DNA from: Sphingomonas sp.
Lineage (GTDB): Bacteria; Pseudomonadota; Alphaproteobacteria; Sphingomonadales; Sphingomonadaceae
Reading direction: 5' to 3'
Assembly (NCBI GenBank): GCA_002707985.1
Contig: PAOI01000024.1
Coordinates: 11,018 to 75,017, forward strand
Length of the DNA stretch: 64,000 nt
In this document: piece by piece, positions 27,265-36,585 of the stretch
Layout: every line of letters starts with the position of its first letter
Position numbering within the stretch: the first letter of the stretch is position 1
The notes under the pieces: model-generated
The model's input: the letters and a program-made list of their open reading frames with translations, nothing else
Databases searched by the model: none
What the model was told of the DNA's origin: nothing
Made by a program: the position numbers and the translations under genes

Positions 27265-27348
27265 TCGGTACCTCGTTCCTGTTGCCGTCGGCGCTGACCG
27301 TCTCGAAGCACCGTTGTCGTCTTCTTGCCGTGGGCCGAAAGAAGAACT

Positions 27349-27369
27349 GCCCTTCGACAAGCTCAGGGC
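27349..27369. repeat. REP-like palindrome between the MOSC gene and pgk
   Basis: CCCTTCGACAAGCTCAGGG (with flanking G/C) is an inverted copy of the element at 4621 and is followed by a similar AAACGG tail. It forms a short hairpin in the 128-bp gap. Confidence 0.8.
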
Positions 27370-27392
27370 AAACGGTGGAAGATCGTCAGCAG

Positions 27393-27851
27393 CTAAACTT
27401 GTTCGATTACGATCGCATCGCCCATCGAAATCGTGCCGCCCGAAATCACCCGGGCCAGCGCCCCGCCCCGCCAATCGGGGATCAGCGCCAGCCGCAGGCC
27501 GTCGACCAGTTCGTCCATGCGGCTGCACGGATCGCATTCCATGGTGATTTCCAGCACCACATCGGCGCCGATGCGGAGGCGCGCGCCGGGCGTCTGCGGC
27601 AGATCGAAATCCTCGACCAGCAGGTTCGCCCGGCGATGCCACCAAGGCAGCGAATGACCGGTTTCGGCCATCGCCGCATCCCAGTCCTTCGCTTCGATCA
27701 GCGACACCTGCCGTTTGGCCTTTTTCCCCGGACGCACCGCGCCGCGGAAATCACCGGCAAGCCCGCCTTCGATCGTCACTTCGACAGTGTCGATCGTTTC
27801 GATCGGCCCGCGCGGGCGATCGTGGCGGGCGATGCCGGCGATCCTGGCCAT
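27393..27851 (-). CDS. MOSC-domain protein, coupled to gap
   Basis: This 152-residue protein matches the stand-alone MOSC (molybdenum cofactor sulfurase C-terminal) domain. Visible family features are 'GGLAGDFRG', '[14 protein letters not shown]', '[14 protein letters not shown]' (the RRN motif), and '[11 protein letters not shown]' with the conserved cysteine. Such proteins bind molybdenum cofactor or act in metal-sulfur transfer, and YiiM-type members detoxify N-hydroxylated compounds; the substrate here is unknown. The ATG overlaps the gap stop (TGATG), so it is co-translated with glyceraldehyde-3-phosphate dehydrogenase, an odd place for a MOSC gene. The ORF-track extension of 19 residues is false. 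Confidence 0.85.
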   Translation of the reverse strand: MARIAGIARHDRPRGPIETIDTVEVTIEGGLAGDFRGAVRPGKKAKRQVSLIEAKDWDAAMAETGHSLPWWHRRANLLVEDFDLPQTPGARLRIGADVVLEITMECDPCSRMDELVDGLRLALIPDWRGGALARVISGGTISMGDAIVIEQV

Positions 27852-28855
27852 CAGCCCAGCTTGGCCATCGCCGCTGCGGTATCGACCATGCGGTTCGAAA
27901 AGCCCCATTCATTGTCGTACCAGCTGACGACACGCACCAGCTTGCCGTCGATGACGGCGGTTTCCAGGCTGTCGACCGTCGAGCTGAACGGCGTGTGGAC
28001 GATGTCGATCGAAACCAGCGGCTCGTCGGTATATTCCAGAACGCCCTTCATCGGGCCTTCGGCAGCTTCCTTGAGCAGCTTGTTGACTTCCTCGACGCTC
28101 GTGTCGCGCTTGGGCGTGAAAGTGAGGTCGACGAGGCTGCCGTCCGGAGTCGGGACGCGAACCGCCGAACCGTCGAGCTTGCCCTTCAGTTCGGGCAGCA
28201 CTTCGCCGACCGCACGAGCCGCGCCCGTCGTCGTCGGGATCATCGACATTGCGGCAGCACGCGCGCGGCGCAGATCCGGGTGGATCTGGTCGAGGATCTT
28301 CTGATCGTTGGTATAGGCGTGGATCGTGGTCATCAGGCCGCGCTCGATGCCGATCGCGTCATTCAGAACCTTGGCCACCGGGGCGAGGCAGTTGGTCGTG
28401 CACGAAGCGTTCGACACGATCTTGTGATCGGCAGTCAGCTTGTCGTTGTTGACGCCATAGACGACGGTCAGATCGACGTCCTTGCCCGGCGCCGAAATCA
28501 GCACCTTCTTGGCGCCTGCATCGATATGCTTTTGCGCATCCGCACGCTTGGTGAAGAAACCGGTGCATTCCAGAACCAGTTCGACGCCGTTTTCGGCATG
28601 CGGCAGGTTCGCCGGATCGCGCTCGGCAGTCACCTTGATCCGCTTGCCGTCGATGACGAGGTCGTTGCCGTCCGCGCTGACATCGCCCGGATATTTGCCA
28701 TGGACGCTGTCGCGCGAAAAGAGCCATGCGTTCGACTTGGCATCCGCCAGATCGTTGATCGTCACCAGCTCCAGCCCGCAATCGGGGCGTTCGAGGATCG
28801 CGCGGGCCACCAGACGGCCAATACGTCCGAACCCGTTGATCGCTACCTTCGTCAT
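27851..28855 (-). CDS. gap: Type I glyceraldehyde-3-phosphate dehydrogenase
   Basis: This 334-residue enzyme oxidises glyceraldehyde-3-phosphate with NAD. Motifs are '[17 protein letters not shown]' (nucleotide-binding), '[20 protein letters not shown]' with the catalytic Cys, and '[14 protein letters not shown]' at the C-terminus. Length is typical. It starts 4 bp after the tkt stop, and its stop overlaps the MOSC gene start. The order tkt-gap-pgk is common in alphaproteobacteria. Confidence 0.97.
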   Translation of the reverse strand: MTKVAINGFGRIGRLVARAILERPDCGLELVTINDLADAKSNAWLFSRDSVHGKYPGDVSADGNDLVIDGKRIKVTAERDPANLPHAENGVELVLECTGFFTKRADAQKHIDAGAKKVLISAPGKDVDLTVVYGVNNDKLTADHKIVSNASCTTNCLAPVAKVLNDAIGIERGLMTTIHAYTNDQKILDQIHPDLRRARAAAMSMIPTTTGAARAVGEVLPELKGKLDGSAVRVPTPDGSLVDLTFTPKRDTSVEEVNKLLKEAAEGPMKGVLEYTDEPLVSIDIVHTPFSSTVDSLETAVIDGKLVRVVSWYDNEWGFSNRMVDTAAAMAKLG

Positions 28856-28859
28856 TGTC

Positions 28860-30827
28860 TCACTTCTCCCGGAGTCGTTGCAGGATCTGCGGCACGATGG
28901 CCTCCGCAGTCAGGCCGAAATGTTCGAACAATTGGGGCGCCGGGCCCGACGCGCCGAAGCTGTCGATGCCGAAACGCATGCCGTCGCGCCCGGTATAGCG
29001 CTCCCAGCCCATCGTCGTGCCCGCTTCGATCGAAACCAGCAGCGCGGCGTCGGGCAGAATATCCGCACGATACGCATCCGACTGCGCATCGAATCGCTCC
29101 CAGCAGGGCATGGAAACCACATCGGTACCAAAGCCCTCGGCTTCAAGCCGGTCGCGCACGGCAACGGCGATTTCGACTTCCGAACCCGTGGCGATCACCA
29201 CCACCTTGCGCGCGGCTTCGGCGGGCTTCAGGCGATAGGCGCCCTTCGACGCTTCCATCCCGCCGCTGGTGCGCAACTGCGGCAAATTCTGGCGCGAAAG
29301 CGCGAGCAGGCTCGGCCCGTTCCGGTTTTCGAGGCTCGCCTGCCATGCTTCGGCGGTTTCGATCGTGTCGCACGGACGCCAGACCTCAAGGTTCGGCATC
29401 ACGCGCAGGCTCATCACATGCTCGATCGGCTGGTGAGTCGGACCGTCTTCGCCGAGGCCGATCGAATCATGCGTCATGACATAGACGACGCGGCAGCGCT
29501 GCAGCGCCGACAGGCGAATCGCCGGGCGGCAATAGTCGGAAAAGACCAGGAAGGTGCCGCCATAGGGAATGACGCCGCCATGCAGCGCCATGCCGTTCAT
29601 CGCCGCGGCCATGCCGAATTCGCGAATGCCGTAATAGACATAGCGGCCGCTATAATCCTCGGCCGTCAGCGGCCCGGTCGACTTGGTCTTGGTGTTGTTC
29701 GATCCGGTCAGATCCGCCGAACCGCCGATGGTTTCGGGCAACAGATCGTTGAGCGCGCCGAGCGCCATTTCGCTCGCCTTGCGCGTCGCGACCTTTTTGG
29801 GATCGGCGAGCAGCCCCGCGACATAATCATCCAGGTTGAAACCGTCGGGCAGATCGCCTGCCATGCGACGCTCGAATTCCGCACGATCCGAATGGTTTGC
29901 AAGCCGTCCTTGCCATGCGACATTCGCCTCACCGCCGCGCTTGCCCGCCGCCAGCCAGGTTTCCCGCACATCGTCGGGGACGACGAACGGCGGATAGCTC
30001 CAGCCCAGCGCCTCACGCGCGCCGGCGATTTCGTCGGCACCCAGCGGCGAGCCATGCACGCCGGACGTACCCGACTTGGTCGGCGCGCCCTTGCCGATCA
30101 CCGTCTTGCAACGCACCAGCGAGGGCCGGTCGTCGGCCAGCGCCGCATCGATCGCCGCCCTGATGCTCGCCGCGTCATGGCCGTCGCATTCCACGACATG
30201 CCAGCCGGTTGCGGTATAGCGCGCGGGGATATCCTCGCTCGACGAAAGGCTCACCTTCCCGTCGATGGTGATGTCGTTATCGTCCCACAACACGATCAGC
30301 CGCCCCAGCTTCAGATGCCCGGCCAGCCCGATCGCTTCATGGTTGATGCCTTCCATCAGGCACCCGTCACCCGCGATCACCCAGGTGCGGTGATCGACGA
30401 TGCTGTCGTCATACACTGCGTTCAGGTGGCGCTCGGCCATCGCCATGCCGACCGCCATCGCCAGCCCCTGACCCAGCGGGCCGGTGGTGCATTCGACGCC
30501 GGGCAGTTCGAAATTTTCCGGATGGCCCGCGCACGGGCTGCCGACCTGACGGAAATTCCGGATGTCCTCCAGCGTCGGACGCGCATAGCCGCTAAGGTGG
30601 AGCGCCGCGTAGAGCAGCATCGATCCATGGCCCGCCGACAGGACGAAACGGTCGCGATCGGCCCAGTGCGGATCGGCCGCGTCATATTTCAGATAGTCCT
30701 GAAACAGCACCGTCGCGACATCGGCCATCCCCATCGGCATGCCCGGGTGGCCGGAATTCGCCGCCTCGACGGCATCCATGGCAAGCGCGCGAATGGCGTT
30801 TGCGCAGTCTTTGAACGACGCGGTCAT
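28860..30827 (-). CDS. tkt: Transketolase
   Basis: This 655-residue thiamine-diphosphate enzyme of the pentose phosphate pathway has the expected motifs: '[20 protein letters not shown]' at the N-terminus, '[20 protein letters not shown]', the ThDP motif '[25 protein letters not shown]' extending to 'DDNDITIDG', and '[20 protein letters not shown]' in the pyrimidine domain. I chose the ATG giving '[17 protein letters not shown]', which has GGGAG four bases upstream; the ORF track starts nine codons earlier. It heads the tkt-gap-MOSC-pgk group. Confidence 0.97.
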   Translation of the reverse strand: MTASFKDCANAIRALAMDAVEAANSGHPGMPMGMADVATVLFQDYLKYDAADPHWADRDRFVLSAGHGSMLLYAALHLSGYARPTLEDIRNFRQVGSPCAGHPENFELPGVECTTGPLGQGLAMAVGMAMAERHLNAVYDDSIVDHRTWVIAGDGCLMEGINHEAIGLAGHLKLGRLIVLWDDNDITIDGKVSLSSSEDIPARYTATGWHVVECDGHDAASIRAAIDAALADDRPSLVRCKTVIGKGAPTKSGTSGVHGSPLGADEIAGAREALGWSYPPFVVPDDVRETWLAAGKRGGEANVAWQGRLANHSDRAEFERRMAGDLPDGFNLDDYVAGLLADPKKVATRKASEMALGALNDLLPETIGGSADLTGSNNTKTKSTGPLTAEDYSGRYVYYGIREFGMAAAMNGMALHGGVIPYGGTFLVFSDYCRPAIRLSALQRCRVVYVMTHDSIGLGEDGPTHQPIEHVMSLRVMPNLEVWRPCDTIETAEAWQASLENRNGPSLLALSRQNLPQLRTSGGMEASKGAYRLKPAEAARKVVVIATGSEVEIAVAVRDRLEAEGFGTDVVSMPCWERFDAQSDAYRADILPDAALLVSIEAGTTMGWERYTGRDGMRFGIDSFGASGPAPQLFEHFGLTAEAIVPQILQRLREK

Positions 30828-31152
30828 TGCTCTCCCTTGATGCCGAGGGGACAAAGCCCGCGGCCCAGCCGCGACTGTTGCGGCGAATCGAGTCGCGCAC
30901 GCCTTTGCGACCCAGCCGCCCGCACGTCAACCAGAGCGCGGGCCTGATCGGCGGTGTCGGCTGTTTTCCGGTGGAAGCGATCGGCCTCGATTTTCTACCG
31001 GACATTTCCGAACGCAGAGCCGACGGCGCGCTTGGTCGTGAACCCAAATCGCGGGCAGCGCAATGCGTTATCCCGTCTCATCCTTCGTCCGCCCCGCACC
31101 GGCGCCCGCCCCATTCCAAGGGGTTGTCGCGCCGGAATCGCGTGCTAGTGGC
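30828..31152. other. Gene-free spacer between tkt and the zapA group
   Basis: About 325 bp between divergent genes. It should hold the promoters of tkt (minus) and of the zapA group (plus). I see no gene, no strong palindrome and no convincing -35/-10 pair. Confidence 0.55.
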
Positions 31153-31350
31153 ATGGACATGGCGGACACACCCCCCAATGACGCCACCGCGCGGATCGAC
31201 CGTGCTCTGGAACGGATAGAAGCAGCGGCGGCAGCACGTGCTTTCGCGTCGGAGCGGCTTGCCCGACGCCATGCCGTTCTGCGCAGCCGGATCGAAGAAG
31301 CGGTGGCGGCGCTCGACAATCTTATCGCACGCGAGGAGCGGCAGGACTGA
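31153..31350 (+). CDS. Small coiled-coil protein upstream of zapA
   Basis: This 65-residue acidic/basic helical protein reads 'MDMADTPPNDATARIDRALE' then a heptad-patterned helix ending 'VAALDNLIAREERQD'. The first ATG of the MDM pair is used; the second (31159) is equally possible, and the ORF-track extension is unsupported. Its TGA overlaps the zapA ATG (TGATG), so the two are co-translated. A coiled-coil partner next to zapA suggests a link to the divisome, which is inference. No named family was recognised. Confidence 0.75.
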   Translation: MDMADTPPNDATARIDRALERIEAAAAARAFASERLARRHAVLRSRIEEAVAALDNLIAREERQD

Positions 31351-31652
31351 TGGCCGAAATTTCGCTTTCTCTGGCCGGTCGCAGCTATTCGGTCGCCTGT
31401 CGCGATGGCGAGGAGCCGCATCTCCGGCGCCTCGAATCGCTGATGGCGGGCCATGCCGAAACCGCGCAGCGCGCTTCGGGCGGGCTCAGCAGCGAACGCA
31501 CCCTGCTCTATCTGTCGCTGATCCTTGCCGATCTTCTGGACGAAGCGCAGCGCAATCCGCCGTCGGGCGTATCGCCGATCCTGCTCGAAAATCTTGCCGA
31601 CAGGCTCGAAGCCGTCGCAGCAGCACTTGAGGAAGACCCCGCCGCGTCCTAA
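31350..31652 (+). CDS. zapA: Cell division protein ZapA
   Basis: This 100-residue protein binds FtsZ and promotes protofilament bundling. It begins 'MAEISLSLAGRSYSVACRDG' with 'EEPHLRRLESLMAGHAE', the usual ZapA head, and continues with 'TLLYLSLILADLLDEAQ' and a C-terminal coiled coil. Length is typical. It is coupled to the upstream coiled-coil gene and is followed directly by 6S RNA, the standard alphaproteobacterial and gammaproteobacterial arrangement. Confidence 0.93.
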   Translation: MAEISLSLAGRSYSVACRDGEEPHLRRLESLMAGHAETAQRASGGLSSERTLLYLSLILADLLDEAQRNPPSGVSPILLENLADRLEAVAAALEEDPAAS

Positions 31653-31654
31653 AT

Positions 31655-31823
31655 TGGTGTCGGCGGGTTCTGCCCGGTACGAGCTTTAGCGATTATCCCT
31701 GAGGCGATAGAAACATCCAAGGGAGCTGTCCCTGCCCGGGTTCCGGCCCGACGTACACGGCGCCCACCTGACGTTACAGGCGTCAGAGGATATTCAGGCA
31801 AACGGCCAGGGTGGTCCCGCCAC
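31655..31823 (+). ncRNA. ssrS: 6S RNA
   Basis: The roughly 170-bp gap between zapA and the 5-formyl-THF cycloligase gene holds a 6S RNA, which binds sigma-70 RNA polymerase in stationary phase. The ends pair (GGCGGG at 31662-31667 with CCCGCC at 31816-31821). The centre carries 'TATCCCTGAGGCGATAGAAA' and 'CATCCAAGGGAGCTGTCCC', which match the usual central bubble region of alphaproteobacterial 6S. The gene context zapA-ssrS-ygfA is itself diagnostic. Exact ends are estimated. Confidence 0.85.
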
Positions 31824-32390
31824 ATGAAGACGATTTCCGAAGAAAAACAGGCGATGCGCGCGGAAATGCGCGGCCTGCGTCGCGGGTTCGCGATGGCTGC
31901 CGGCGGCAACCCGATCGCGCTCCCGGCCCTGCTCCAGCATCGTATCAAGCCGGGCACCGTGGTCGCCAGCTATCTGCCGATGCGATTTGAGGCGGACCCC
32001 GGCCCGATGGCCGAGCGGGCACGCGAACTGGGCGCGCGAATCGCGCTGCCCTATATCCAGACCCCTTCGGTTCCGATGCGGTTTCTTGCCTGGCAAGCGG
32101 GTGATGAGACGGAAGTAAACCAGCATGCGATTCGCCAGCCGCTCGCCAGTGCGGAGGAACTGGCCCCCGACATTATCCTGACGCCGCTGATGGCGTTCGA
32201 CGATGCGCTCCACCGGCTGGGTCAGGGGCGCGGCTATTACGACCGCGCCTTCGCCCATTTCGGCGAAGCATTGCGAATCGGAGTCGCCTGGTCGATTCAG
32301 GAAGTCCCCGCCGTCCCCATCGACAGCTGGGACGAACCCCTAGACGCCGTGGTCACAGAGCGCGGCCTGTTCAGCAAGGCGCCGTTATGA
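31824..32390 (+). CDS. fau: 5-formyltetrahydrofolate cyclo-ligase
   Basis: This 188-residue enzyme (also called YgfA/MTHFS) converts 5-formyl-THF to 5,10-methenyl-THF with ATP. Motifs are 'EEKQAMRAEMRGLRR' at the N-terminus, 'PDIILTPLMAFDDALHRLGQ' and the signature 'GQGRGYYDRAFAHF'. Length fits. It follows 6S RNA, as in many proteobacteria, and its stop overlaps the next start (ATGA). Confidence 0.93.
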   Translation: MKTISEEKQAMRAEMRGLRRGFAMAAGGNPIALPALLQHRIKPGTVVASYLPMRFEADPGPMAERARELGARIALPYIQTPSVPMRFLAWQAGDETEVNQHAIRQPLASAEELAPDIILTPLMAFDDALHRLGQGRGYYDRAFAHFGEALRIGVAWSIQEVPAVPIDSWDEPLDAVVTERGLFSKAPL

Positions 32391-32611
32391 CTGAACCCGA
32401 ATGGCAACCGACCTGGCGCAAGCCGGCGGGCATGCTCGGCATCTGCGGCCTGATTCTCGTGTGGGTCGTACTGGTCGCCAGCCTTTCCGAATGGCTGGCC
32501 ACGCTGCCCTTCCTGCTGCAGTTGCTGTTCTACATCGTCACCGGCATCATCTGGATCGCGCCGCTGAAGCCCGTGCTCCGCTGGATGGAAACCGGGCGCT
32601 GGCGCGCCTGA
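32387..32611 (+). CDS. DUF2842 family small membrane protein
   Basis: This 74-residue protein has two membrane helices (about 15-34 and 42-58) and the typical sequence 'EPEWQPTWRKPAGMLGICGL' with 'IIWIAPLKPVLRWMETGRW'. This fits DUF2842, found after the 5-formyl-THF cycloligase gene in many alphaproteobacteria. The start overlaps the upstream stop (ATGA). The function of the family is unknown. Confidence 0.85.
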   Translation: MTEPEWQPTWRKPAGMLGICGLILVWVVLVASLSEWLATLPFLLQLLFYIVTGIIWIAPLKPVLRWMETGRWRA

Positions 32612-32624
32612 TCTCCCGACTCAC

Positions 32625-32990
32625 TCAGGGAAAGGGCACGCCGTAAAAGGCGTAGATGCTCTGCCCGAACATGCGATCGAACACCGGCTGGTTCTCGGCC
32701 GCCGGATCATAGCTGGGCGCGCCTTCCAGCTGCTCCTTCGTCACGTCGACGATATAGCCTTCCTGATCGGTGTCATAGGTCAGCGCGCGCCAGGGCAGCG
32801 GATAGTGATTGTGGCCCAGCCCGAACAGCCCGCCAAACGCCATCACGGCATATTCGACCTGTCCTGAGCGTTTATCGACCATGAAGCGCTCGACCGTCCC
32901 CAGTCGCTCTCCGTCGCGATTGTAAACGGCCGTGCCTTCGACCTTGTCCGACGCGATCAGCTGGCCGGTTTCATGGGTATCGACGTCCAT
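32625..32990 (-). CDS. PRC-barrel domain protein
   Basis: This 121-residue protein has a PRC-barrel fold, seen in 'LIASDKVEGTAVYNRDGERLGTVERFMVDKRSGQVEYAVM' and 'LPWRALTYDTDQEGYIVDVT'. It has no signal peptide and should be cytoplasmic. The ATG giving 'MDVDTHETGQ' has GGAGAAACGAC before it; the ORF-track extension is false. Stand-alone PRC-barrel proteins of this type often belong to general stress regulons, but I see no clear EcfG-type promoter. It is convergent with the DUF2842 gene, 13 bp apart. Confidence 0.85.
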   Translation of the reverse strand: MDVDTHETGQLIASDKVEGTAVYNRDGERLGTVERFMVDKRSGQVEYAVMAFGGLFGLGHNHYPLPWRALTYDTDQEGYIVDVTKEQLEGAPSYDPAAENQPVFDRMFGQSIYAFYGVPFP

Positions 32991-33122
32991 GTCGTTTCTC
33001 CTCTCACGCAAACGCCGCATGCATTGCGGTCGCGCAGGAAAAACGCATGGCGCGCCCGGGCCGTTGCGTCCTATCGGATCAATTTTTCTGAGGAGCCGCA
33101 GCGCCATTTCCGATGCAGGAAA

Positions 33123-33199
<77 letters not shown>

Positions 33200-33242
33200 G
33201 TTCTTGCGAGAGCGCGGCTGTTAGGGGAGGCTTTGGGGGCTG

Positions 33243-34487
33243 TCAACCCGAATGCTCATCCCCTGCACCACGTTGTTTGCGGCGCCCGCCATTATCATGG
33301 ACCAGCGTGCCGTGTTCGAACAGGAATCCGGCGATATCGGGCGTTCCCGCCGCCTCCATCACCGTCTGGATGATAATCAGCAGCGGCACCGCCAGCAGCG
33401 CGCCCGGCGTGCCCCATACCCAGCTCCAGAAGCTGAGCGACACGAGAATCATCAGCGGGCTGATCGTCAGCCGGTGTCCGACCACCAGCGGCGTGATCAG
33501 ATTCGCCTCCACCAGATGCGCGCCGATCATGATCAGCCCCGGCAGCGCCGCGAGCCACAGGTCGGGGAAGGTCATCAGCCCGCCCAGCCCCAGCAGGATC
33601 GCCGCCAGCACCGGCCCGAAATAGGGGATATAGTTGAGCAAGGTCGCGATGCCGCCCCACATCAGCGGCGTCGGCATGCCGAGCAGCCACAGGCATCCCG
33701 CGACGAACAACCCGAGCAGCAGGTTGATCAGCGTGATCGTGCCCAGATAGGCCGATGTGTCGTCGACCACGTCCTGAATGACGCGCGCCGTCGCCATCGC
33801 GCCGCCAAAGCTCGACCGGCTCGTGATCGCTTTCTTGCGCAGGCGCGTCCATCCGGACAGGAAGAAATAAATCACCAGCACCGCGAAAAAGAGCTGGATC
33901 AGCACATTCGGCGCCGAACTCGTCACGAGATCGACCAGCGATTGCGGCGGCGGCCCGGAAACCGCGACCGGCTCCTGAATCGGCCCGGAAACGAAATTAC
34001 GCAGCGTATCGTCGATGAACTGCTGCAGGCTCGAATAAAAATCGATCAGCGGGCGCAGATTGGCCTGAATCAGATCCACCCGGTCGGGCAGCATCCGCAT
34101 CCATTGCCATGCCGGCACGACGATCAGCGCGAGCGCCGCGTTCACTGCGACAATGAACAGCACGACACAGATCAGCGACGCGAGCGGTGCGGGCACGCGA
34201 TGCCGCTCAAGCCATTCGAGCAGCGGCACCAGCGCGACGGCGATCACCAGCGCGGCGGTCAGCGGCAGGAAAAATTCCGATCCCGCCTGCAGCGCAAAGG
34301 GCAGCGCAAGCACCAGCGCCACGCCGCCCATCAGCGTCAGCCCGGCAAGCAACCGGTCGCGACGCAGTTCGATCGCGCTTTCTTCGGGATATTGCACAGG
34401 AGCCGGAGGCGGCGGGGTCGCCGCGTTCTTCGTTTCGCCGTCCTGCGCGCTCAACTCGCCTTCCACTGCCCCTCTTCCCGCGCTCAC
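33243..34487 (-). CDS. AI-2E family transporter (PerM/YdiK-like membrane protein)
   Basis: This 414-residue membrane protein has about eight helices. It has the family's hallmarks: paired N-terminal helices with 'FFLPLTAALVIAVALVPLLEWLERHRVP', a central amphipathic region, and 'NYIPYFGPVLAAILLGL' with 'HLVEANLITPLVVGHRLTISPLMILVSLSFWSWVWG' in the C-terminal half. The N-terminal 40 residues and C-terminal 25 are polar extensions. The substrate cannot be told; family members export AI-2, auxin-like compounds or ions. The start is GTG. It diverges from glpK. Confidence 0.9.
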   Translation of the reverse strand: MSAGRGAVEGELSAQDGETKNAATPPPPAPVQYPEESAIELRRDRLLAGLTLMGGVALVLALPFALQAGSEFFLPLTAALVIAVALVPLLEWLERHRVPAPLASLICVVLFIVAVNAALALIVVPAWQWMRMLPDRVDLIQANLRPLIDFYSSLQQFIDDTLRNFVSGPIQEPVAVSGPPPQSLVDLVTSSAPNVLIQLFFAVLVIYFFLSGWTRLRKKAITSRSSFGGAMATARVIQDVVDDTSAYLGTITLINLLLGLFVAGCLWLLGMPTPLMWGGIATLLNYIPYFGPVLAAILLGLGGLMTFPDLWLAALPGLIMIGAHLVEANLITPLVVGHRLTISPLMILVSLSFWSWVWGTPGALLAVPLLIIIQTVMEAAGTPDIAGFLFEHGTLVHDNGGRRKQRGAGDEHSG

Positions 34488-34580
34488 CGCCGATATGTGT
34501 CATCGAACCAGGATGACCTTTCAAGGAAGCTCCGCTCTAGCGCGGTTTGCAGCGCTTGTAATCCCGGCTAGGCAGAGGAA

Positions 34581-36056
34581 ATGGGAGAGATGCTGCTCGT
34601 CATCGACGAAGGAACCACTTCGACGCGCGCGATGCTGTTCGGCCCGGACGGACGCGTCCGCGCGAGCCATGCGATCGAACTGACACAACATTATCCCGCG
34701 CATGGGCTGGTCGAGCATGACGCCAACGAAATCTGGAGCCATTCGCTCGATTGCGCGCTCGCCGTGGTCGGCAAGGCCGGCGGGCCGGATGCCATCGCCG
34801 CGATCGGCATCACCAATCAGCGCGAAACCATCGTCTTCTGGGATCGCACCACCGGCGAGCCGCTCGCGCCCGCGATCGTGTGGCAGGACCGGCGCAGCGC
34901 CGCGATCTGCCGCCGGTTGAAGGAACGCGGTGAGGAACCGGGGGTACAGGCACGCACCGGCCTGCTGCTCGATCCCTATTTTTCGGGCACCAAGATCGCG
35001 TGGGCGATGGAACATTGGCCGCAGCTGAAGGGTGCGGGCGACCGACTCGCCATCGGCACGGTCGAAAGCTGGCTCGTCTGGAAACTTACCGGCGGGCTCC
35101 ACATCACCGACGCCACCAACGCCTCGCGCACGTTGCTGATGGCGCTGGGATCGGGAAACTGGGACGACGGCCTGCTCGATCTGTTCGGCGTCCCCTCGGG
35201 CGCCCTGCCCCGCATTGTCGACAGCGCGGGGCATTTCGGCACGACCAGGCTGCTCGGCGGCGAAATCCCGATCTGCGGGCTTGCGGGCGATCAGCAGGCC
35301 GCGACGATCGGGCAAGGCTGTTTCAAGCGCGGCGAGGCGAAGGGCACCTATGGCACCGGCGCCTTCATCCTCGCCAATGCCGGCGGCACCCCGCCATCGT
35401 CAAAGAACCGCTTGCTCGCGACGGTGTTGTGGCAGCTTGAGGGGCGCCGCGCCTATGCGCTCGAAGGCGCGGTGTTCGTCGCGGGCAGCCTGATCCAGTG
35501 GCTGCGCGATTCGCTCGGCCTGATCGGATCGGCGGAGGAAACCGAAAAGCTGGCGCGGCAGGCAAAGGATAATGGCGGCGTCTATCTCGTCCCCGCGCTC
35601 GCCGGGCTCGGCGCGCCATGGTGGGAACCGGAAACGCGTGCCGCCATTTCCGGGCTCAGCTTCGCGACCGGCAAGGCGCACATCGTCCGTGCCGCGCTGG
35701 AGGCGCAGGCGCTCCAGACGCACGACCTCAAAACCGCCTTCGCCGCCGATGGCGACGATTGGACGCGGCTGCGCATCGACGGCGGCATGGTGGGCAATGA
35801 CTGGATCGCGCAGGATATGGCCGACGTGCTCGGCATCCCGGTCGATCGCCCGGTAATGACCGAAACCACGGCGCTCGGCGCGGCGATGCTCGCGGCGCGC
35901 GGCTGCGGCATGTTTGCTTCGCTAAAGGACGCCGACGCGATGCGCAGCGCCGTCGAAACCTTCGAACCGAAGCTCAGCGAGGATGCCCGCCAGACCCGGC
36001 TCGCGGGGTGGCAGGCAGCGGTGAAGAACGTGATCGCGCATACCGAAGCGCGATAG
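34581..36056 (+). CDS. glpK: Glycerol kinase
   Basis: This 491-residue FGGY-family kinase phosphorylates glycerol. It begins 'MLLVIDEGTTSTRAMLFGPD' (phosphate-1 motif) and includes 'ITNQRETIVFWDRTTGEPLAPAIVWQDRR', 'GLAGDQQAATIGQGCFKRGEAKGTYGTGAFIL' and the adenosine motif 'LRIDGGMVGNDWIAQDMADVLGIPV'. Length is normal. glpF and glpD are not adjacent. The ATG at 34581 gives MGEM before the first strand, which is acceptable. Confidence 0.95.
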   Translation: MGEMLLVIDEGTTSTRAMLFGPDGRVRASHAIELTQHYPAHGLVEHDANEIWSHSLDCALAVVGKAGGPDAIAAIGITNQRETIVFWDRTTGEPLAPAIVWQDRRSAAICRRLKERGEEPGVQARTGLLLDPYFSGTKIAWAMEHWPQLKGAGDRLAIGTVESWLVWKLTGGLHITDATNASRTLLMALGSGNWDDGLLDLFGVPSGALPRIVDSAGHFGTTRLLGGEIPICGLAGDQQAATIGQGCFKRGEAKGTYGTGAFILANAGGTPPSSKNRLLATVLWQLEGRRAYALEGAVFVAGSLIQWLRDSLGLIGSAEETEKLARQAKDNGGVYLVPALAGLGAPWWEPETRAAISGLSFATGKAHIVRAALEAQALQTHDLKTAFAADGDDWTRLRIDGGMVGNDWIAQDMADVLGIPVDRPVMTETTALGAAMLAARGCGMFASLKDADAMRSAVETFEPKLSEDARQTRLAGWQAAVKNVIAHTEAR

Positions 36057-36099
36057 GCGGCGTGGAAACACTGCGAACGGCTCCTGCCCGGCGCCGCTC

Positions 36100-36543
36100 T
36101 CAAGGCCCGAAATAGCGCCCCATCCCGAGTACGGGTTCCAGAGAATATCCCAGGCTTTCATAGAAAGCGACGACCGACGCATTGCGCTCGCGCACCTGCA
36201 GATTGATCTTGTTGCAGCCCAGGTCGCGCAACGCGCGCTCGGCTTGGCGCACCATCGCCTTGCCGATCCCGGCGCGGCGATGATCCGGATCGACCGCCAC
36301 CGAATAGAGCCAACCGCGATGCCCGTCATAACCGGCCATCACCGTGCCGATCACCGCCGCCCCCGAGGTGGCGACGAAAAACAGCTCGCCCTGAAACGCC
36401 AGCTTGCGGGGAATGGACTGTGCCGCCGCATTGCGCGGCGGATCATCGGGAAAGACCCGCCGCCAAAGCCGATCGACGCCGTCGAAATCGGAATCGCGAT
36501 AGATCCGGATTTCCCGCCCGGACAGGGAATCGGCGTCGGTCAT
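36100..36543 (-). CDS. GNAT family N-acetyltransferase
   Basis: This 147-residue protein shows the GNAT fold: 'IRIYRDSDFDGVDRLWRRVFPDD' at the N-terminus, acetyl-CoA-binding 'YSVAVDPDHRRAGIGKAMVRQAERALRD' and the C-terminal 'INLQVRERNASVVAFYESLGY'. It resembles the YpeA-type acetyltransferases. The acceptor is unknown. It is convergent with glpK (about 43 bp apart) and lies upstream of, and in the same direction as, no other gene in tight linkage. Confidence 0.87.
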   Translation of the reverse strand: MTDADSLSGREIRIYRDSDFDGVDRLWRRVFPDDPPRNAAAQSIPRKLAFQGELFFVATSGAAVIGTVMAGYDGHRGWLYSVAVDPDHRRAGIGKAMVRQAERALRDLGCNKINLQVRERNASVVAFYESLGYSLEPVLGMGRYFGP

Positions 36544-36585
36544 CGACCTCCCGTGCCGATCCCTCTCACGCTTCGCAAGCCGCGA

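Noticed and set aside
26068-27645. Apparent 525-residue phosphoglycerate kinase with a long N-terminal extension
   Set aside because: The extension reads through a palindromic repeat and a shadow of the MOSC gene. The ATG at 27264 has a good Shine-Dalgarno and gives the standard length.
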